DNA of 39,070 nucleotides, from assembly GCA_905233855.1 (NCBI GenBank), contig CAJOGA010000005.1:1-39070 (forward strand), in the 5' to 3' direction. Below are positions 1-8,237 of the stretch, piece after piece. How positions within the stretch are numbered: position 1 is the first letter of the stretch; the number at the start of each line of letters is the position of its first letter. Source of the stretch: an uncultured Clostridia bacterium (GTDB lineage Bacteria; Bacillota; Clostridia; UBA1381; CAJOGA01). Both the position numbers and the translations under genes were made by a program. The notes under the pieces were generated by a model that saw only the letters and a list, made by a program, of their open reading frames with translations, was not told the origin of the DNA and made no database searches.

Positions 1-838
1 TGCATCCGTGTGCTATGTTAGCAAACGGACCGCCATGCATAAGACAAGGCGTATTTTCCAAAGTTTGCACTAAATTCGGTTTTATGGCGTCTTTCAGAAT
101 CAGAGTCATCGCACCCTGAGCATTTAAATCAGACGCTTTAACAATTTCTCCGGAACGATTATAACCTATTATTATTTCTCCCAAACGTTGTTTCATATCG
201 TTCATATCTTTGGAAAGACATAAAATAGCCATAATTTCAGATGCCACCGTAATCATAAAGCCATCTTCTCTCGGCACACCGTTTGTTTTGCCGCCCATTC
301 CGATAACTATATTTCTAAGTGCTCTGTCATTTATATCCAAAACGCGTTTGAAGCTTATAGATGTAACATCAATATCAAGAGCGTTTCCATGATGTATATG
401 ATTGTCTATCATAGATGCCAAAAGATTATTAGCCGTTGTGATAGCGTGCATATCACCTGTAAAATGCATGTTGATGTCTTCCATAGGAATCACCTGTGCG
501 TAACCGCCTCCGGCAGCACCGCCCTTCATACCCATAACAGGACCTAACGACGGTTCACGCAGTGCTATTATTGCCTTTTTATTCAATTTAGCCATTGCCT
601 GACCTAAACCAACGGTGGTTGTTGTCTTTCCTTCGCCGACAGGAGTTGGGTTTATAGCAGTTACAAGTATTAATTTACCGTCTTTATTATTCTTGATTTT
701 ATCCCATACAGAATCAGCGAGCTTTGCTTTATATTTGCCGAACAATTCCAATTCGTCTTCTGTAATATCAATCTTTTTCGCAATTTCACGTATATCCTGC
801 ATATCCGCTTTTTGAGCTATTTCTATATCTGTCAACAT
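1..838 (-). CDS. fhs: formate--tetrahydrofolate ligase (3' end cut by window edge)
   Basis: This enzyme joins formate to tetrahydrofolate with ATP, giving 10-formyl-THF for one-carbon metabolism in the cytoplasm. The visible 279 codons are the N-terminal half of a family usually near 556 residues. The P-loop-like segment [11 protein letters not shown] lies at about residues 65-75, and the family stretches around [19 protein letters not shown] and TGDMHAI follow. The ATG at 838 has a GGAGG site at 850-854. It is the last gene seen in the minus-strand cluster and sits about 95 bases after the coiled-coil gene, with a hairpin followed by a T-tract between them. It may therefore be partly uncoupled from the upstream genes. 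Family assignment is secure; the C-terminal half lies outside the window. Confidence 0.96.
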   Translation of the reverse strand, partial: MLTDIEIAQKADMQDIREIAKKIDITEDELELFGKYKAKLADSVWDKIKNNKDGKLILVTAINPTPVGEGKTTTTVGLGQAMAKLNKKAIIALREPSLGPVMGMKGGAAGGGYAQVIPMEDINMHFTGDMHAITTANNLLASMIDNHIHHGNALDIDVTSISFKRVLDINDRALRNIVIGMGGKTNGVPREDGFMITVASEIMAILCLSKDMNDMKQRLGEIIIGYNRSGEIVKASDLNAQGAMTLILKDAIKPNLVQTLENTPCLMHGGPFANIAHGC

Positions 839-861
839 ATAATTTTATACCTCCAAGATGA

Positions 862-915
862 TTAAAAAAACAAAAACGGAAGGATATAAGCAAAATAGCC
901 TACAACCGCCCGTTT
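862..915 (-). terminator. hairpin plus T-tract between the coiled-coil gene and fhs
   Basis: On the minus strand AAACGG (910-915) pairs with CCGTTT (874-879), with two further G-C pairs inside. This is followed by a T-rich run (T5 G T7) at 861-873. It looks like an intrinsic terminator with a long, partly unpaired loop. Because fhs starts only 24 bases further on, it could also act as an attenuator. No obvious separate fhs promoter was found. Confidence 0.5.
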
Positions 916-932
916 GATTTTTAAGACAAAGC

Positions 933-1373
933 TTAATGTTGTAATCCTTGTTTGTCCATGCGAACCTTGTTCAATAAAGCGTCGAGGCGACGTTCAACAT
1001 CTGTAAGCATAGCATCCGCATATGTTACAGCATCGTTGATCATTGTGTCGGCTTGTGCTTTAGATGAAGCCATTAACTGATTTGCATTTTCTGTTGCACG
1101 TACAGTTATTTCATGTTCGTTAATAAGATCAACCATTTTTTGTTCAGCTTCCTTGATGATCCTCTCGGCTTCTTGCTGAGCTTCCATAAGGATACGTTGT
1201 CTTTCTTCTTTTACCCATTTAGCTTGTTTTAATTCATCCGGCAATGAAAGACGCATTTCCTGAAGATAATCCAACAATTCATCTTTATCCGCTAATATTC
1301 TGCCTGTAATAGGTATAGCAAATGCTTTGTCTATGGCATCTTCCATCATATCTATAATTTCCATTACTTCCAT
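933..1373 (-). CDS. coiled-coil protein of unknown function (ATP synthase subunit b/H-like)
   Basis: The product is 146 residues, acidic and highly charged. Residues from about 45 to 140 are predicted by eye to be one long helical coiled coil rich in A, E, K, Q and R (for example EAQQEAERIIKEAEQKM). There is no signal peptide or membrane segment. Proteins of this kind next to coaD in Firmicutes are often labelled ATPase or V-type subunit H-like because of coiled-coil similarity, which says little about function. The ATG at 1373 is preceded by AAGGTGGGGG at 1381-1390; a second ATG at 1364 is less well placed. It follows coaD by 15 bases and is probably cotranscribed. A scaffold role near the envelope or division site is speculation. 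Confidence 0.75.
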   Translation of the reverse strand: MEVMEIIDMMEDAIDKAFAIPITGRILADKDELLDYLQEMRLSLPDELKQAKWVKEERQRILMEAQQEAERIIKEAEQKMVDLINEHEITVRATENANQLMASSKAQADTMINDAVTYADAMLTDVERRLDALLNKVRMDKQGLQH

Positions 1374-1388
1374 TGTAATACCCCCACC

Positions 1389-1850
1389 TTAATACTTTTC
1401 TTTTATTTTATGAATTATGCTGTACGGAATCAAACCATCAAGGCTGCCTTTTAATCTGGCAACTTCTTTAACCATGCTCGAACTTATGTAAGAATATTTA
1501 CTGTCCGTCATCATGAACATGGTTTCATAGTTAGGATTAAGAGCTTTATTTAACAATGCCATTTGAAATTCATATTCAAAATCAGCTACCGTTCTTAACC
1601 CTTTCAAAATAACCGATGCATTATGTTGACCGGCAAAATCTACAAGCAAGCCGGAAAACGCTTCTGCTTTTACATTTTCTAAATCCTTTGTAACTTCTTT
1701 TATCATTTCCAAACGTTCCGTTGCGGTAAACAACGGTTTCTTATTGCCGTTTTCCAAAACACCGACAATAACCATATCGAACACCTTTGACGCTCTTTGT
1801 ATTATATCCAAATGCCCGTTTGTAAGAGGGTCAAAGCTTCCGGGATACAC
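1389..1850 (-). CDS. coaD: phosphopantetheine adenylyltransferase
   Basis: CoaD transfers AMP from ATP to 4'-phosphopantetheine, making dephospho-CoA in the fourth step of CoA synthesis. The nucleotidyltransferase signature [11 protein letters not shown] is at residues 3-13 (TNGH at 10-13), and the C-terminal [10 protein letters not shown] segment is present. The product is 153 residues against about 160 in the family. The shortfall is at the N-terminus: the only in-frame start is GTG at 1850, two bases after the rsmD stop and without a clear Shine-Dalgarno site. The residues usual for the first strand (NLA before VYPGSFD) are encoded just upstream, but no start codon precedes them. Translation probably depends on reinitiation after rsmD. 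Confidence 0.93.
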   Translation of the reverse strand: MYPGSFDPLTNGHLDIIQRASKVFDMVIVGVLENGNKKPLFTATERLEMIKEVTKDLENVKAEAFSGLLVDFAGQHNASVILKGLRTVADFEYEFQMALLNKALNPNYETMFMMTDSKYSYISSSMVKEVARLKGSLDGLIPYSIIHKIKEKY

Positions 1851-1852
1851 AG

Positions 1853-2407
1853 CTAGATTTCTATATCATTTTTGATATAAATTGTTATATATGTTCTTCC
1901 GTATTTTCTTTGTTTTGAAATATGCAAATTTTTAAAGTCATCGGGCACATGAGCATATTCAGTTTCCAAAATAATAATCCCATCCGGCTTCAACAAATCC
2001 ATACTATCTATTTTTTTTAACACATTATCTTCAATATTTTTACTGTATGGAGGGTCAAGAAAAATTATGTCAAACTGAGATGGCGATTGTTTATTCAAAA
2101 ACTCAACAGCTTCACTTAAAAACACCTTTGCAGATATGTTAAACTCAGTAAGCGAAAGATTTTTTTTGATGACATCTAAAGATTGTTTTGACGCATCAAC
2201 GCAAACAGCTTCTTTAGCTCCTCTGCTTAAGGATTCTATAGCCAAAGCTGCTGTGCCGGAAAATAAATCCAGGACGACAGCATCAGAAAGATGATGTTCA
2301 ATCATGCTAAATAAAGCCTCTTTAACTCTGTCCGGCGTTGGGCGTATGTTTTCGGCTGAAAATTCAACAAGCTTTTGTCCGCGTTTTTTGCCTGCTATAA
2401 CTCTCAA
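1853..2407 (-). CDS. rsmD: 16S rRNA (guanine(966)-N2)-methyltransferase
   Basis: RsmD methylates G966 of 16S rRNA using S-adenosylmethionine. The 184-residue product has the SAM-binding motif I (DLFSGTAAL, residues 47-55) and the N6/N2-methylase DPPY motif at 118-121. The N-terminal [10 protein letters not shown] and the [13 protein letters not shown] stretch are typical. The best start is TTG at 2407, with GAGG about ten bases upstream; no in-frame ATG fits the conserved N-terminus. It lies 23 bases after mgsA and is followed two bases later by coaD, the common rsmD-coaD pair. Confidence 0.95.
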   Translation of the reverse strand: MRVIAGKKRGQKLVEFSAENIRPTPDRVKEALFSMIEHHLSDAVVLDLFSGTAALAIESLSRGAKEAVCVDASKQSLDVIKKNLSLTEFNISAKVFLSEAVEFLNKQSPSQFDIIFLDPPYSKNIEDNVLKKIDSMDLLKPDGIIILETEYAHVPDDFKNLHISKQRKYGRTYITIYIKNDIEI

Positions 2408-2430
2408 AATTATATTTCCTCACAAAGAAT

Positions 2431-2835
2431 TTATTTTTTCGGATTAACAATATCACGCCAATCCAAATCTCCTCTTTCAAGGCCCTGCACTAAAACTTCG
2501 GCTGTGGCAACATTTGTTGCAAGCGGTATATTATGAACGTCGCACAGCCTTAACAGAGCTGAAACATCAGGTTCATGAGGCTGAGCAGTAAGAGGATCTC
2601 TGAAAAACAAGACAAGATCTATTTCATTATAGGCAATTCTTGCACCGATTTGCTGATCGCCGCCTTGCGGGCCTGATAAAAATCTATGTACATTCATGCC
2701 GGTGTTTTCTATTATCAATTTTCCCGTTGTGCCGGTAGCAAGCAACTGATGCTTTTGAAGTATGCCTTTATATGCAATACAAAATTGTATCATTAATTCT
2801 TTCTTTTTGTCATGTGCAATAAGTGCAATATTCAT
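2431..2835 (-). CDS. mgsA: methylglyoxal synthase
   Basis: MgsA converts dihydroxyacetone phosphate to methylglyoxal and phosphate, a bypass of lower glycolysis that relieves sugar-phosphate stress. The 134-residue product matches the family in length and carries ALIAHDKKK, the phosphate-binding ATGTTG segment, [11 protein letters not shown] and the [12 protein letters not shown] stretch with the conserved aspartates. I chose ATG at 2835 because GGAGGAG lies just upstream; a longer reading from 2850 would start inside that ribosome binding site. It follows minE by 44 bases. In many Clostridia rodA sits between these two genes; here it does not. Confidence 0.96.
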   Translation of the reverse strand: MNIALIAHDKKKELMIQFCIAYKGILQKHQLLATGTTGKLIIENTGMNVHRFLSGPQGGDQQIGARIAYNEIDLVLFFRDPLTAQPHEPDVSALLRLCDVHNIPLATNVATAEVLVQGLERGDLDWRDIVNPKK

Positions 2836-2879
2836 CAAAATCTCCTCCATTCCCTATTAGTATTTTATTATATTAAATA

Positions 2880-3170
2880 TTATTTATCATCTTTTGTTTT
2901 TGCAATGGGAATATTAGCAACAAGAGCAGGAACCATTCTTTCCCCGTCTTCACTTTTTGTTCTTGTTAGCTGCACATCAAATTCTTCTGTGTTTATTTCA
3001 ACATATTTCGACAAAACCTGCAAAATTTCGTTTTTCATTTTCTCAAGCAATTCCGGAGAAACATTTGCCCTATCGTGTATCAACACCATTTGCAAACGTT
3101 CTTTTGCAGTATTTTTTGACACCGTTTTTTTGTTTTTAAACAGATTATTAAAAAAATCAAAAAATTCCAT
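2880..3170 (-). CDS. minE: cell division topological specificity factor MinE
   Basis: MinE stimulates MinD ATPase at the membrane and drives the pole-to-pole Min pattern that keeps FtsZ rings at midcell. The 96-residue product has the N-terminal amphipathic, membrane-contacting part (MEFFDFFNNLF), the MinD-binding region AKERLQMVLIHDRANVSPELLEKMKNEI split across about residues 22-50, and the C-terminal dimerisation domain. The start is fixed by an in-frame stop four codons upstream. The nearest Shine-Dalgarno-like site (GGAGAA) is rather far, about 14 bases away. It lies 84 bases after minD, with a possible promoter in the gap. Confidence 0.96.
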   Translation of the reverse strand: MEFFDFFNNLFKNKKTVSKNTAKERLQMVLIHDRANVSPELLEKMKNEILQVLSKYVEINTEEFDVQLTRTKSEDGERMVPALVANIPIAKTKDDK

Positions 3171-3197
3171 ATCTATAACTCAACTTCTCCGCTATGT

Positions 3198-3227
3198 ACT
3201 ATAATTCGGAAAAGACTCCTTTCTCAA
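3198..3227 (-). promoter_or_regulatory. possible minE-mgsA promoter
   Basis: On the minus strand TTGAGA (3222-3227) and TATAGT (3198-3203) are separated by 18 bases in the minD-minE gap. This is a fair SigA-type match, but the AT-rich background makes chance matches common. Confidence 0.35.
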
Positions 3228-3254
3228 TATTAAAGTCTGACAAGAAAGCACCGA

Positions 3255-4052
3255 TTATTTTTGTCTTGAAAAAATCTTTTTAAATGCATTAACAAAAATA
3301 TTCGAGCTTCCCATATCCATTATAGGAATTTCTTCTCCGCATATTCTTAAAGCAATGTTTCTGTATGCTTGTCCGACTTTGGACTTTTCGTCCGAAGAGG
3401 CAGGTTCACCTTTATTTGTTGAAATGATAATATCTTCATCATCCGGAACTACACCAATAAGCTTAACGCCTAAAATCTCAAGAATATCATCAACATTCAT
3501 CATGTCGCCTTTTTTAACCATATCAACTCTTATACGGTTTATAATAAGGTGCATCTGGTCAATTTCGTTTGCTTCAAGCAAACCGATTATTCTGTCCGCA
3601 TCCCTTACAGCAGAAACCTCAGGAGTTGTTACAATGATGGCTCTGTCCGCACCGGCAACAGCATTCTTAAACCCTTGCTCAATACCTGCAGGACAGTCTA
3701 TTATAACAAAATCAAACTCTTGCTTTAATTCTTCGCAAAGTTCTTTCATCTGCTCCGGTGTAACAGCATTTTTATCTCTGGTTTGTGCCGCAGGAATAAG
3801 GAACAGACCGTCAAATCTTTTGTCGCGTATCAAAGCCTGTTTAACTTTGCATTTTTTCTCAACAACGTCAACAATGTCGAAAACTATTCTGTTTTCCAAA
3901 CCCAACACAACATCCAAATTTCTTAAGCCGATATCTGTATCAATAAGAACTGTTTTTTTACCTTTTAAAGATAATGCAGTGCCAATATTTGCAGTTGTTG
4001 TTGTTTTGCCGACACCGCCCTTGCCCGAAGTTACTACTATAACCTGTCCCAT
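3255..4052 (-). CDS. minD: septum site-determining ATPase MinD
   Basis: MinD is a ParA-type ATPase that dimerises on the membrane with ATP and carries MinC, the FtsZ inhibitor, to the poles. The 265-residue product has the deviant Walker A GKGGVGKT at residues 10-17, the IDTDIGLRNLD switch region and VIIDCPAG (Walker B). Its C-terminal amphipathic membrane-targeting helix is FVNAFKKIFSRQK. The start has AAGG upstream. A good promoter lies in the 114-base gap after minC, so minD may be transcribed both by read-through and independently. Confidence 0.98.
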   Translation of the reverse strand: MGQVIVVTSGKGGVGKTTTTANIGTALSLKGKKTVLIDTDIGLRNLDVVLGLENRIVFDIVDVVEKKCKVKQALIRDKRFDGLFLIPAAQTRDKNAVTPEQMKELCEELKQEFDFVIIDCPAGIEQGFKNAVAGADRAIIVTTPEVSAVRDADRIIGLLEANEIDQMHLIINRIRVDMVKKGDMMNVDDILEILGVKLIGVVPDDEDIIISTNKGEPASSDEKSKVGQAYRNIALRICGEEIPIMDMGSSNIFVNAFKKIFSRQK

Positions 4053-4120
4053 ATTTTTACCTTCCCTTTCGTGATAACTATAAAAATATCACACAAAATA
4101 TTTTACTTCTACTCCATATT

Positions 4121-4149
4121 ACTATACACAAAAATTCGTCATTTGTCTA
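4121..4149 (-). promoter_or_regulatory. minD promoter
   Basis: On the minus strand TAGACA (4144-4149) and TATAGT (4121-4126) are separated by exactly 17 bases, about 70 bases before the minD start. Each hexamer differs from the SigA consensus at only one position. Confidence 0.6.
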
Positions 4150-4166
4150 TATTTTTTTTTACATTT

Positions 4167-4784
4167 TTAAATTTTGTTCAAATATTCATCTATATAAATC
4201 GTGTCATCTTTTAAATATGCTTTTTCGGTTGTTATGTGTTTTCTCACTTCGTTATCAGGTGCTCTGGTTATAATATCTGCTATTCTCAGTTGTGTCGGAG
4301 CTAAATTAAGTGCTATTATGTAAGCGTTTCTGTTGTTTGGATATCCCGCATGCACAGTGCCTCTGAGAACGCCCATCACAATAACATTGCCTTTTGCCAC
4401 AATTTCAGCACCCGGATTAACATCACCGATAACAACTATATTTCCTTTTGATTCAACGCTTCTTCCGCTTCTTAGCGTACCTTCAAAAAACATTGTATAA
4501 TCTGCAGGTTCATCCTGATTTACCTTTTCGGCACAAACACCTTCCTGATAATCTATCTGAGTGTTATCCGGCAAAATTGACATTATGGTCTGCTCAAGCT
4601 CTAATCTGTCTGTTTGAGTCATAATCCTGCCCGTTATAAGAAGATTATTCTTTGCCTTTGAGAAAAAGCTTTTTGTTTTAATAAGTTTTTCTTTTAATTC
4701 AAGCAAAATCTTTTCAAAGGTTTCCTCATCAGATAAAACTATTGTAACACCGTCTTTTGTTCCTTTTAAAGTAATATATTCCAT
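4167..4784 (-). CDS. minC: septum site-determining protein MinC
   Basis: MinC blocks FtsZ polymerisation when carried to the membrane by MinD. The 205-residue product has an N-terminal domain (about 1-100) and the right-handed beta-helix C-terminal domain. The latter is seen as glycine-spaced repeats GTLRSG, GNIVVIGDVNPGAEI, KGNVIVMGVLRGTVHAG and the closing LAPTQLRIADIITRAP. ATG at 4784 has AAAGGA upstream. It follows the PBP2 gene by 24 bases, in the usual mre-pbp-min order. Confidence 0.95.
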   Translation of the reverse strand: MEYITLKGTKDGVTIVLSDEETFEKILLELKEKLIKTKSFFSKAKNNLLITGRIMTQTDRLELEQTIMSILPDNTQIDYQEGVCAEKVNQDEPADYTMFFEGTLRSGRSVESKGNIVVIGDVNPGAEIVAKGNVIVMGVLRGTVHAGYPNNRNAYIIALNLAPTQLRIADIITRAPDNEVRKHITTEKAYLKDDTIYIDEYLNKI

Positions 4785-4808
4785 ATGATTTCGTCCTTTC
4801 AGTGTGTA

Positions 4809-6881
4809 TTATCTTATCAGTGTATTAAATTCAACGGGAACTTCATTTGCCGGTTGCGTCATAAAATAAGCATCAAATATATCACGTGCCACATATGCAG
4901 CGTTACCGCCTTTAGCACCGTGTTCCAAAACAACGCAAACAGCTATTTGAGGATTATCAAAAGGAGCATATCCCACAAACACAGCATGAGGCGAACCGTT
5001 CCCAACCTGTGCCGTACCGGTTTTGCCGCCTATAGCAACCTGATAATCGGAACCGAAGATGCTGCTTGCCGTTCCCTGTTCAACAACGTTTTTCATGCCG
5101 TTTGCTATTGCCACAACTGTACTGTCTTTCATTTTTACAGTAGACAACACAGTCGGAGGATATTCTTTAGATAATTTTGAATCAGTAAGAGAATGTGTGC
5201 TTTTTACCAATCTTGTCTGGTAACGGTTACCACCGTTAACCAATGTTGCAACATAATTAGCCAGTTGAATCGGTGTAAATGCATTATATGACTGACCTAT
5301 CGCAAAACGTATTGTATCACCCGGATACCATTTTTTATTATTAGGTTCTATTTTTTCTTTTACCTGTGGCGATGCCAATGTTCCCGATTTTTCTTCATTT
5401 GACAACTCCAAGCCCGTTTTTTCACCAAAACCGAACAATCTGGCATAAGACAGCATTTTATCTATACCTAAATTATCACCCAGTTCGTAAAAAAAGTAGT
5501 TGCACGACACTTCAATTGCCTTAGACACATTAATTGCACCATGCGTTGCACGTCTGTCATTCCATATCCAACAAGCAGGCTGCTGACCTGGATATTTTTT
5601 AAACACACCCTGGTCGACTATTGTAGTTGTAGGAGTAATTATGCCCTCCTCCAATCCTGCAACAGAAGGCAACATCTTAAAAGTTGAGCCCGGAGGATAA
5701 GTTCCTGATATAACTCTGTTTATTAATGGCTTGGCAGGATTGCTTGCAAGCTGAGAATAATCCTGGTTAAAGGTTGCTGGGTTATACGTCGGATACGTTG
5801 CCGAAGCAAGCACGTCTCCATTACTTACGTCCAACACCACTGCCGCACCTGCTACACAATCCGCTCCGGTTTTGGCACCGCCCTGCGATGCAATTTTGTG
5901 AATATTTGATTTCAAAGAATCTTCTGCGGCTTTTTGAAGATTACTGTCTAATGTCAATACAACGTTTTCGCCTGCGACGGGTAATCTTTCTGCGGTGATT
6001 TCCACTAACTCGCCGTTTATGCTGCGTTGCACGCTTTGCATTCCGTCAATACCTCTTAAACTGTCTTCAAATACCTTTTCTATCCCCTGCTTGCCCACAA
6101 GGTCATTTAAAGTGTATCCCTTTGTTTTCAGCTGTTGATATTCGTCTTCGTAAATAACACCGATTCTGCCTAAAATATGTGCAGCCAAATCGCCTTCAAC
6201 GTAATTGCGAATATAGTTTGTAGTTACTGTAACACCCGGCAATTTCTCTTTGTTTTCACGCACTTTTGTCAATAAATTAATATCGACATCCTGTGCTATA
6301 ACGCACGGCATAGTGGTGCTCAATCCTCTTTGCTCCAATTCATACCGCATATCTATTATTGATTTTATCTGCTCGGGAGTGTATTTATCGGCGGATATTT
6401 TATATTTTTTTGCATATTCGTTGACAACGTGTTCTGCAGTGGCATCGGCACTGAATTTTTTACCTTTCAGCCATGCTGCCTTTTCATCTTCTGAATCTCC
6501 GCTGTCATTATCATCTGTAAAATTAAATTGATACGGATAATTCGTAACAGGCATAGAGGTTATATATTCTATATATTCGCTATCTAAAATGTGAGTTAAA
6601 TTATAAATAAGCTCATTAAACTCATCATTTGAAATATCGGTTTTTTGTAAGAGTACAGAATATCCTATACGGTTATTTACCAGCGGTCTTCCGTACCGGT
6701 CAAGAATTTCACCGCGAGGTGCTTTAATAACCAAGTTTGACGACACTCTGTTCAGCGACAACTGCATATATTTTTCGCCGTTTATAATTTGCAAGTCAAC
6801 CAAACGCCATACGCAAAAAAACACTGCAACCGCTAAAAATATCCATATAACGATATATCGAGAAATAACTCTGTTTTTCAT
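4809..6881 (-). CDS. mrdA: penicillin-binding protein 2-type peptidoglycan transpeptidase
   Basis: A class B PBP that cross-links peptidoglycan during elongation, working with RodA and MreBCD. The 690-residue product has one N-terminal membrane helix (about 9-29) and a pedestal domain with APRGEILDRYGRPL (54-67). The transpeptidase motifs are STFK (399-402, Ser399 the nucleophile), SCN (459-461) and KTGT (620-623). An acidic, low-complexity insert DDNDSGDSEDE at about 123-133 sits in the pedestal domain. ATG at 6881 has GGAG upstream, and the gene follows mreD by 15 bases. Its place in the mre cluster supports an elongation rather than a septal role. Confidence 0.96.
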   Translation of the reverse strand: MKNRVISRYIVIWIFLAVAVFFCVWRLVDLQIINGEKYMQLSLNRVSSNLVIKAPRGEILDRYGRPLVNNRIGYSVLLQKTDISNDEFNELIYNLTHILDSEYIEYITSMPVTNYPYQFNFTDDNDSGDSEDEKAAWLKGKKFSADATAEHVVNEYAKKYKISADKYTPEQIKSIIDMRYELEQRGLSTTMPCVIAQDVDINLLTKVRENKEKLPGVTVTTNYIRNYVEGDLAAHILGRIGVIYEDEYQQLKTKGYTLNDLVGKQGIEKVFEDSLRGIDGMQSVQRSINGELVEITAERLPVAGENVVLTLDSNLQKAAEDSLKSNIHKIASQGGAKTGADCVAGAAVVLDVSNGDVLASATYPTYNPATFNQDYSQLASNPAKPLINRVISGTYPPGSTFKMLPSVAGLEEGIITPTTTIVDQGVFKKYPGQQPACWIWNDRRATHGAINVSKAIEVSCNYFFYELGDNLGIDKMLSYARLFGFGEKTGLELSNEEKSGTLASPQVKEKIEPNNKKWYPGDTIRFAIGQSYNAFTPIQLANYVATLVNGGNRYQTRLVKSTHSLTDSKLSKEYPPTVLSTVKMKDSTVVAIANGMKNVVEQGTASSIFGSDYQVAIGGKTGTAQVGNGSPHAVFVGYAPFDNPQIAVCVVLEHGAKGGNAAYVARDIFDAYFMTQPANEVPVEFNTLIR

Positions 6882-6896
6882 TTATACACTCCAATT

Positions 6897-7385
6897 TCAT
6901 TTGGATACAGAAACATATTTTTTAATTATCGGATAAACAATCATGCTTATAACAGCATTGTACAAGCCTGCAGGTAAAACAATACGCACAAAGGCTTTTA
7001 TCAAATTGAAGGATATATAGTTAATGCTGTTAAAAAGATAGTAAATGCTTTCAAAAAGCACCGTTCCCAAAAAAGTTATCAGTAAAACAGACATAAAATT
7101 GTCGTTTAAAAATTGTTTGGCAAAATAGCATGTCAGCTGTGATACATATAAAAGCAATAACGTGTTTAATCCAAACACTCCCGATGTTATAAAATCCAAA
7201 ATCAATCCGGTTATCACAGCTACTATACCCATATATTTATAATCCGGATATAAAATTGACAAAACCACAACCGATATCAACGCAAAGTTTGGATTGATTC
7301 CGAATATTGAAATATATCCGTTTATTACCGTTTGAAATGCAAGCACACAAAAAACAATAATAACAATTTTAAATGTTTTCATCAT
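6897..7385 (-). CDS. mreD: rod shape-determining membrane protein MreD
   Basis: MreD is the polytopic member of the elongasome that links MreC and the PBPs. The 162-residue product is hydrophobic, with about five predicted membrane helices and the family-typical YPDYKYMGIVAVITGLILD region. It overlaps the mreC stop (ATGATGA). Two adjacent ATGs (7385 and 7382) are possible starts. The second has better spacing from GGAGG and would be one residue shorter. Sequence similarity in this family is low, so the call rests on length, topology and position. Confidence 0.92.
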   Translation of the reverse strand: MMKTFKIVIIVFCVLAFQTVINGYISIFGINPNFALISVVVLSILYPDYKYMGIVAVITGLILDFITSGVFGLNTLLLLYVSQLTCYFAKQFLNDNFMSVLLITFLGTVLFESIYYLFNSINYISFNLIKAFVRIVLPAGLYNAVISMIVYPIIKKYVSVSK

Positions 7386-8218
7386 TCCTCCACCTGTCCG
7401 TTTATGATAATCATTACCTCTTTTAATTTATTAAAATTAACGGCAGGTTCAACAATGGCATAGGTGAGTTTATCGTTTGGATTAACCGTTATTTCCCTGA
7501 CTGTCCCAACCGTGAAACCCGGCTGATACATTCCGCCGATGCCTGATGTTTGAGCAATATCGCCAATCACTATTGAATTGTCATACGGTAAAAAGCTCAT
7601 TTTGCAAAGCTTATCTTTTGCGTATAATACATCGCCTTCGATCATTGCGGCTTCGTTTGTACGCGGCACAACAACACCGACCGAACTTGAAGGATCCAAT
7701 ATTGTGGTTATCTTAGACCACGTGTATCCGACTTCCGATACTTGCCCCACAAGTCCGAAATCCGTTACTACAACATCATTTTTTTTGATGCCGTATTTAC
7801 TTCCGCGATTAACAATAAAGCTTTCATTCCAATTATCTCCGGATTTGGAAACTATCTGTGCGGCAACAAAATCGTATTGAGGCATATCCTCTTTAAGAGC
7901 TAAAAGCCGCTTTAAACGCTCATTTTCCTGCATGTATTCATCCATGGATTTCATATTCAGCTTTAAGTCGTTTACTTCCTTTAAAAGCTTATCATTTTGT
8001 GCTTTATATCCGTTTGACTCCCAGATAAAAACATTAAAATCAGCGACAGAATCCGCGATATACGTAATGATTTTCTGAAACGGTGAAACAATAATTCCAA
8101 CTGCGTTTGATAATATATTTGAGCCGTGATTGCCGCGTGAAAAAAAAGCCGATACAGAGCCAACCAATATTGTGGCAACAATAATAACAATTACTACTGT
8201 GTTTTTGAATATTTTCAC
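7382..8218 (-). CDS. mreC: rod shape-determining protein MreC
   Basis: MreC is a bitopic envelope protein that scaffolds the elongation machinery and contacts PBP2. The 278-residue product has one N-terminal membrane helix (about 5-25), a coiled coil at about 70-110 (NDKLLKEVNDLKLNMKSMDEY), then the double beta-barrel domain. Family stretches such as VSEVGYTWSKITTILDPSSSVGVVV are present. Translation appears to start at GTG 8218, about ten bases after AAGGAGC, and the stop overlaps mreD. Confidence 0.96.
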   Translation of the reverse strand: MKIFKNTVVIVIIVATILVGSVSAFFSRGNHGSNILSNAVGIIVSPFQKIITYIADSVADFNVFIWESNGYKAQNDKLLKEVNDLKLNMKSMDEYMQENERLKRLLALKEDMPQYDFVAAQIVSKSGDNWNESFIVNRGSKYGIKKNDVVVTDFGLVGQVSEVGYTWSKITTILDPSSSVGVVVPRTNEAAMIEGDVLYAKDKLCKMSFLPYDNSIVIGDIAQTSGIGGMYQPGFTVGTVREITVNPNDKLTYAIVEPAVNFNKLKEVMIIINGQVEE

Positions 8219-8237
8219 CTGGCAATCAGCTCCTTAA

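Noticed and set aside
1848-1870. Programmed frameshift making an RsmD-CoaD fusion
   Set aside because: The coaD frame is closed by a TGA just upstream, so a shift would have to occur in the last few rsmD codons. No slippery heptamer is present there.
3355-4074. 239-codon open frame on the plus strand opposite minD
   Set aside because: It is the antisense shadow of a clear minD gene. It has no ribosome site and no recognisable protein features.
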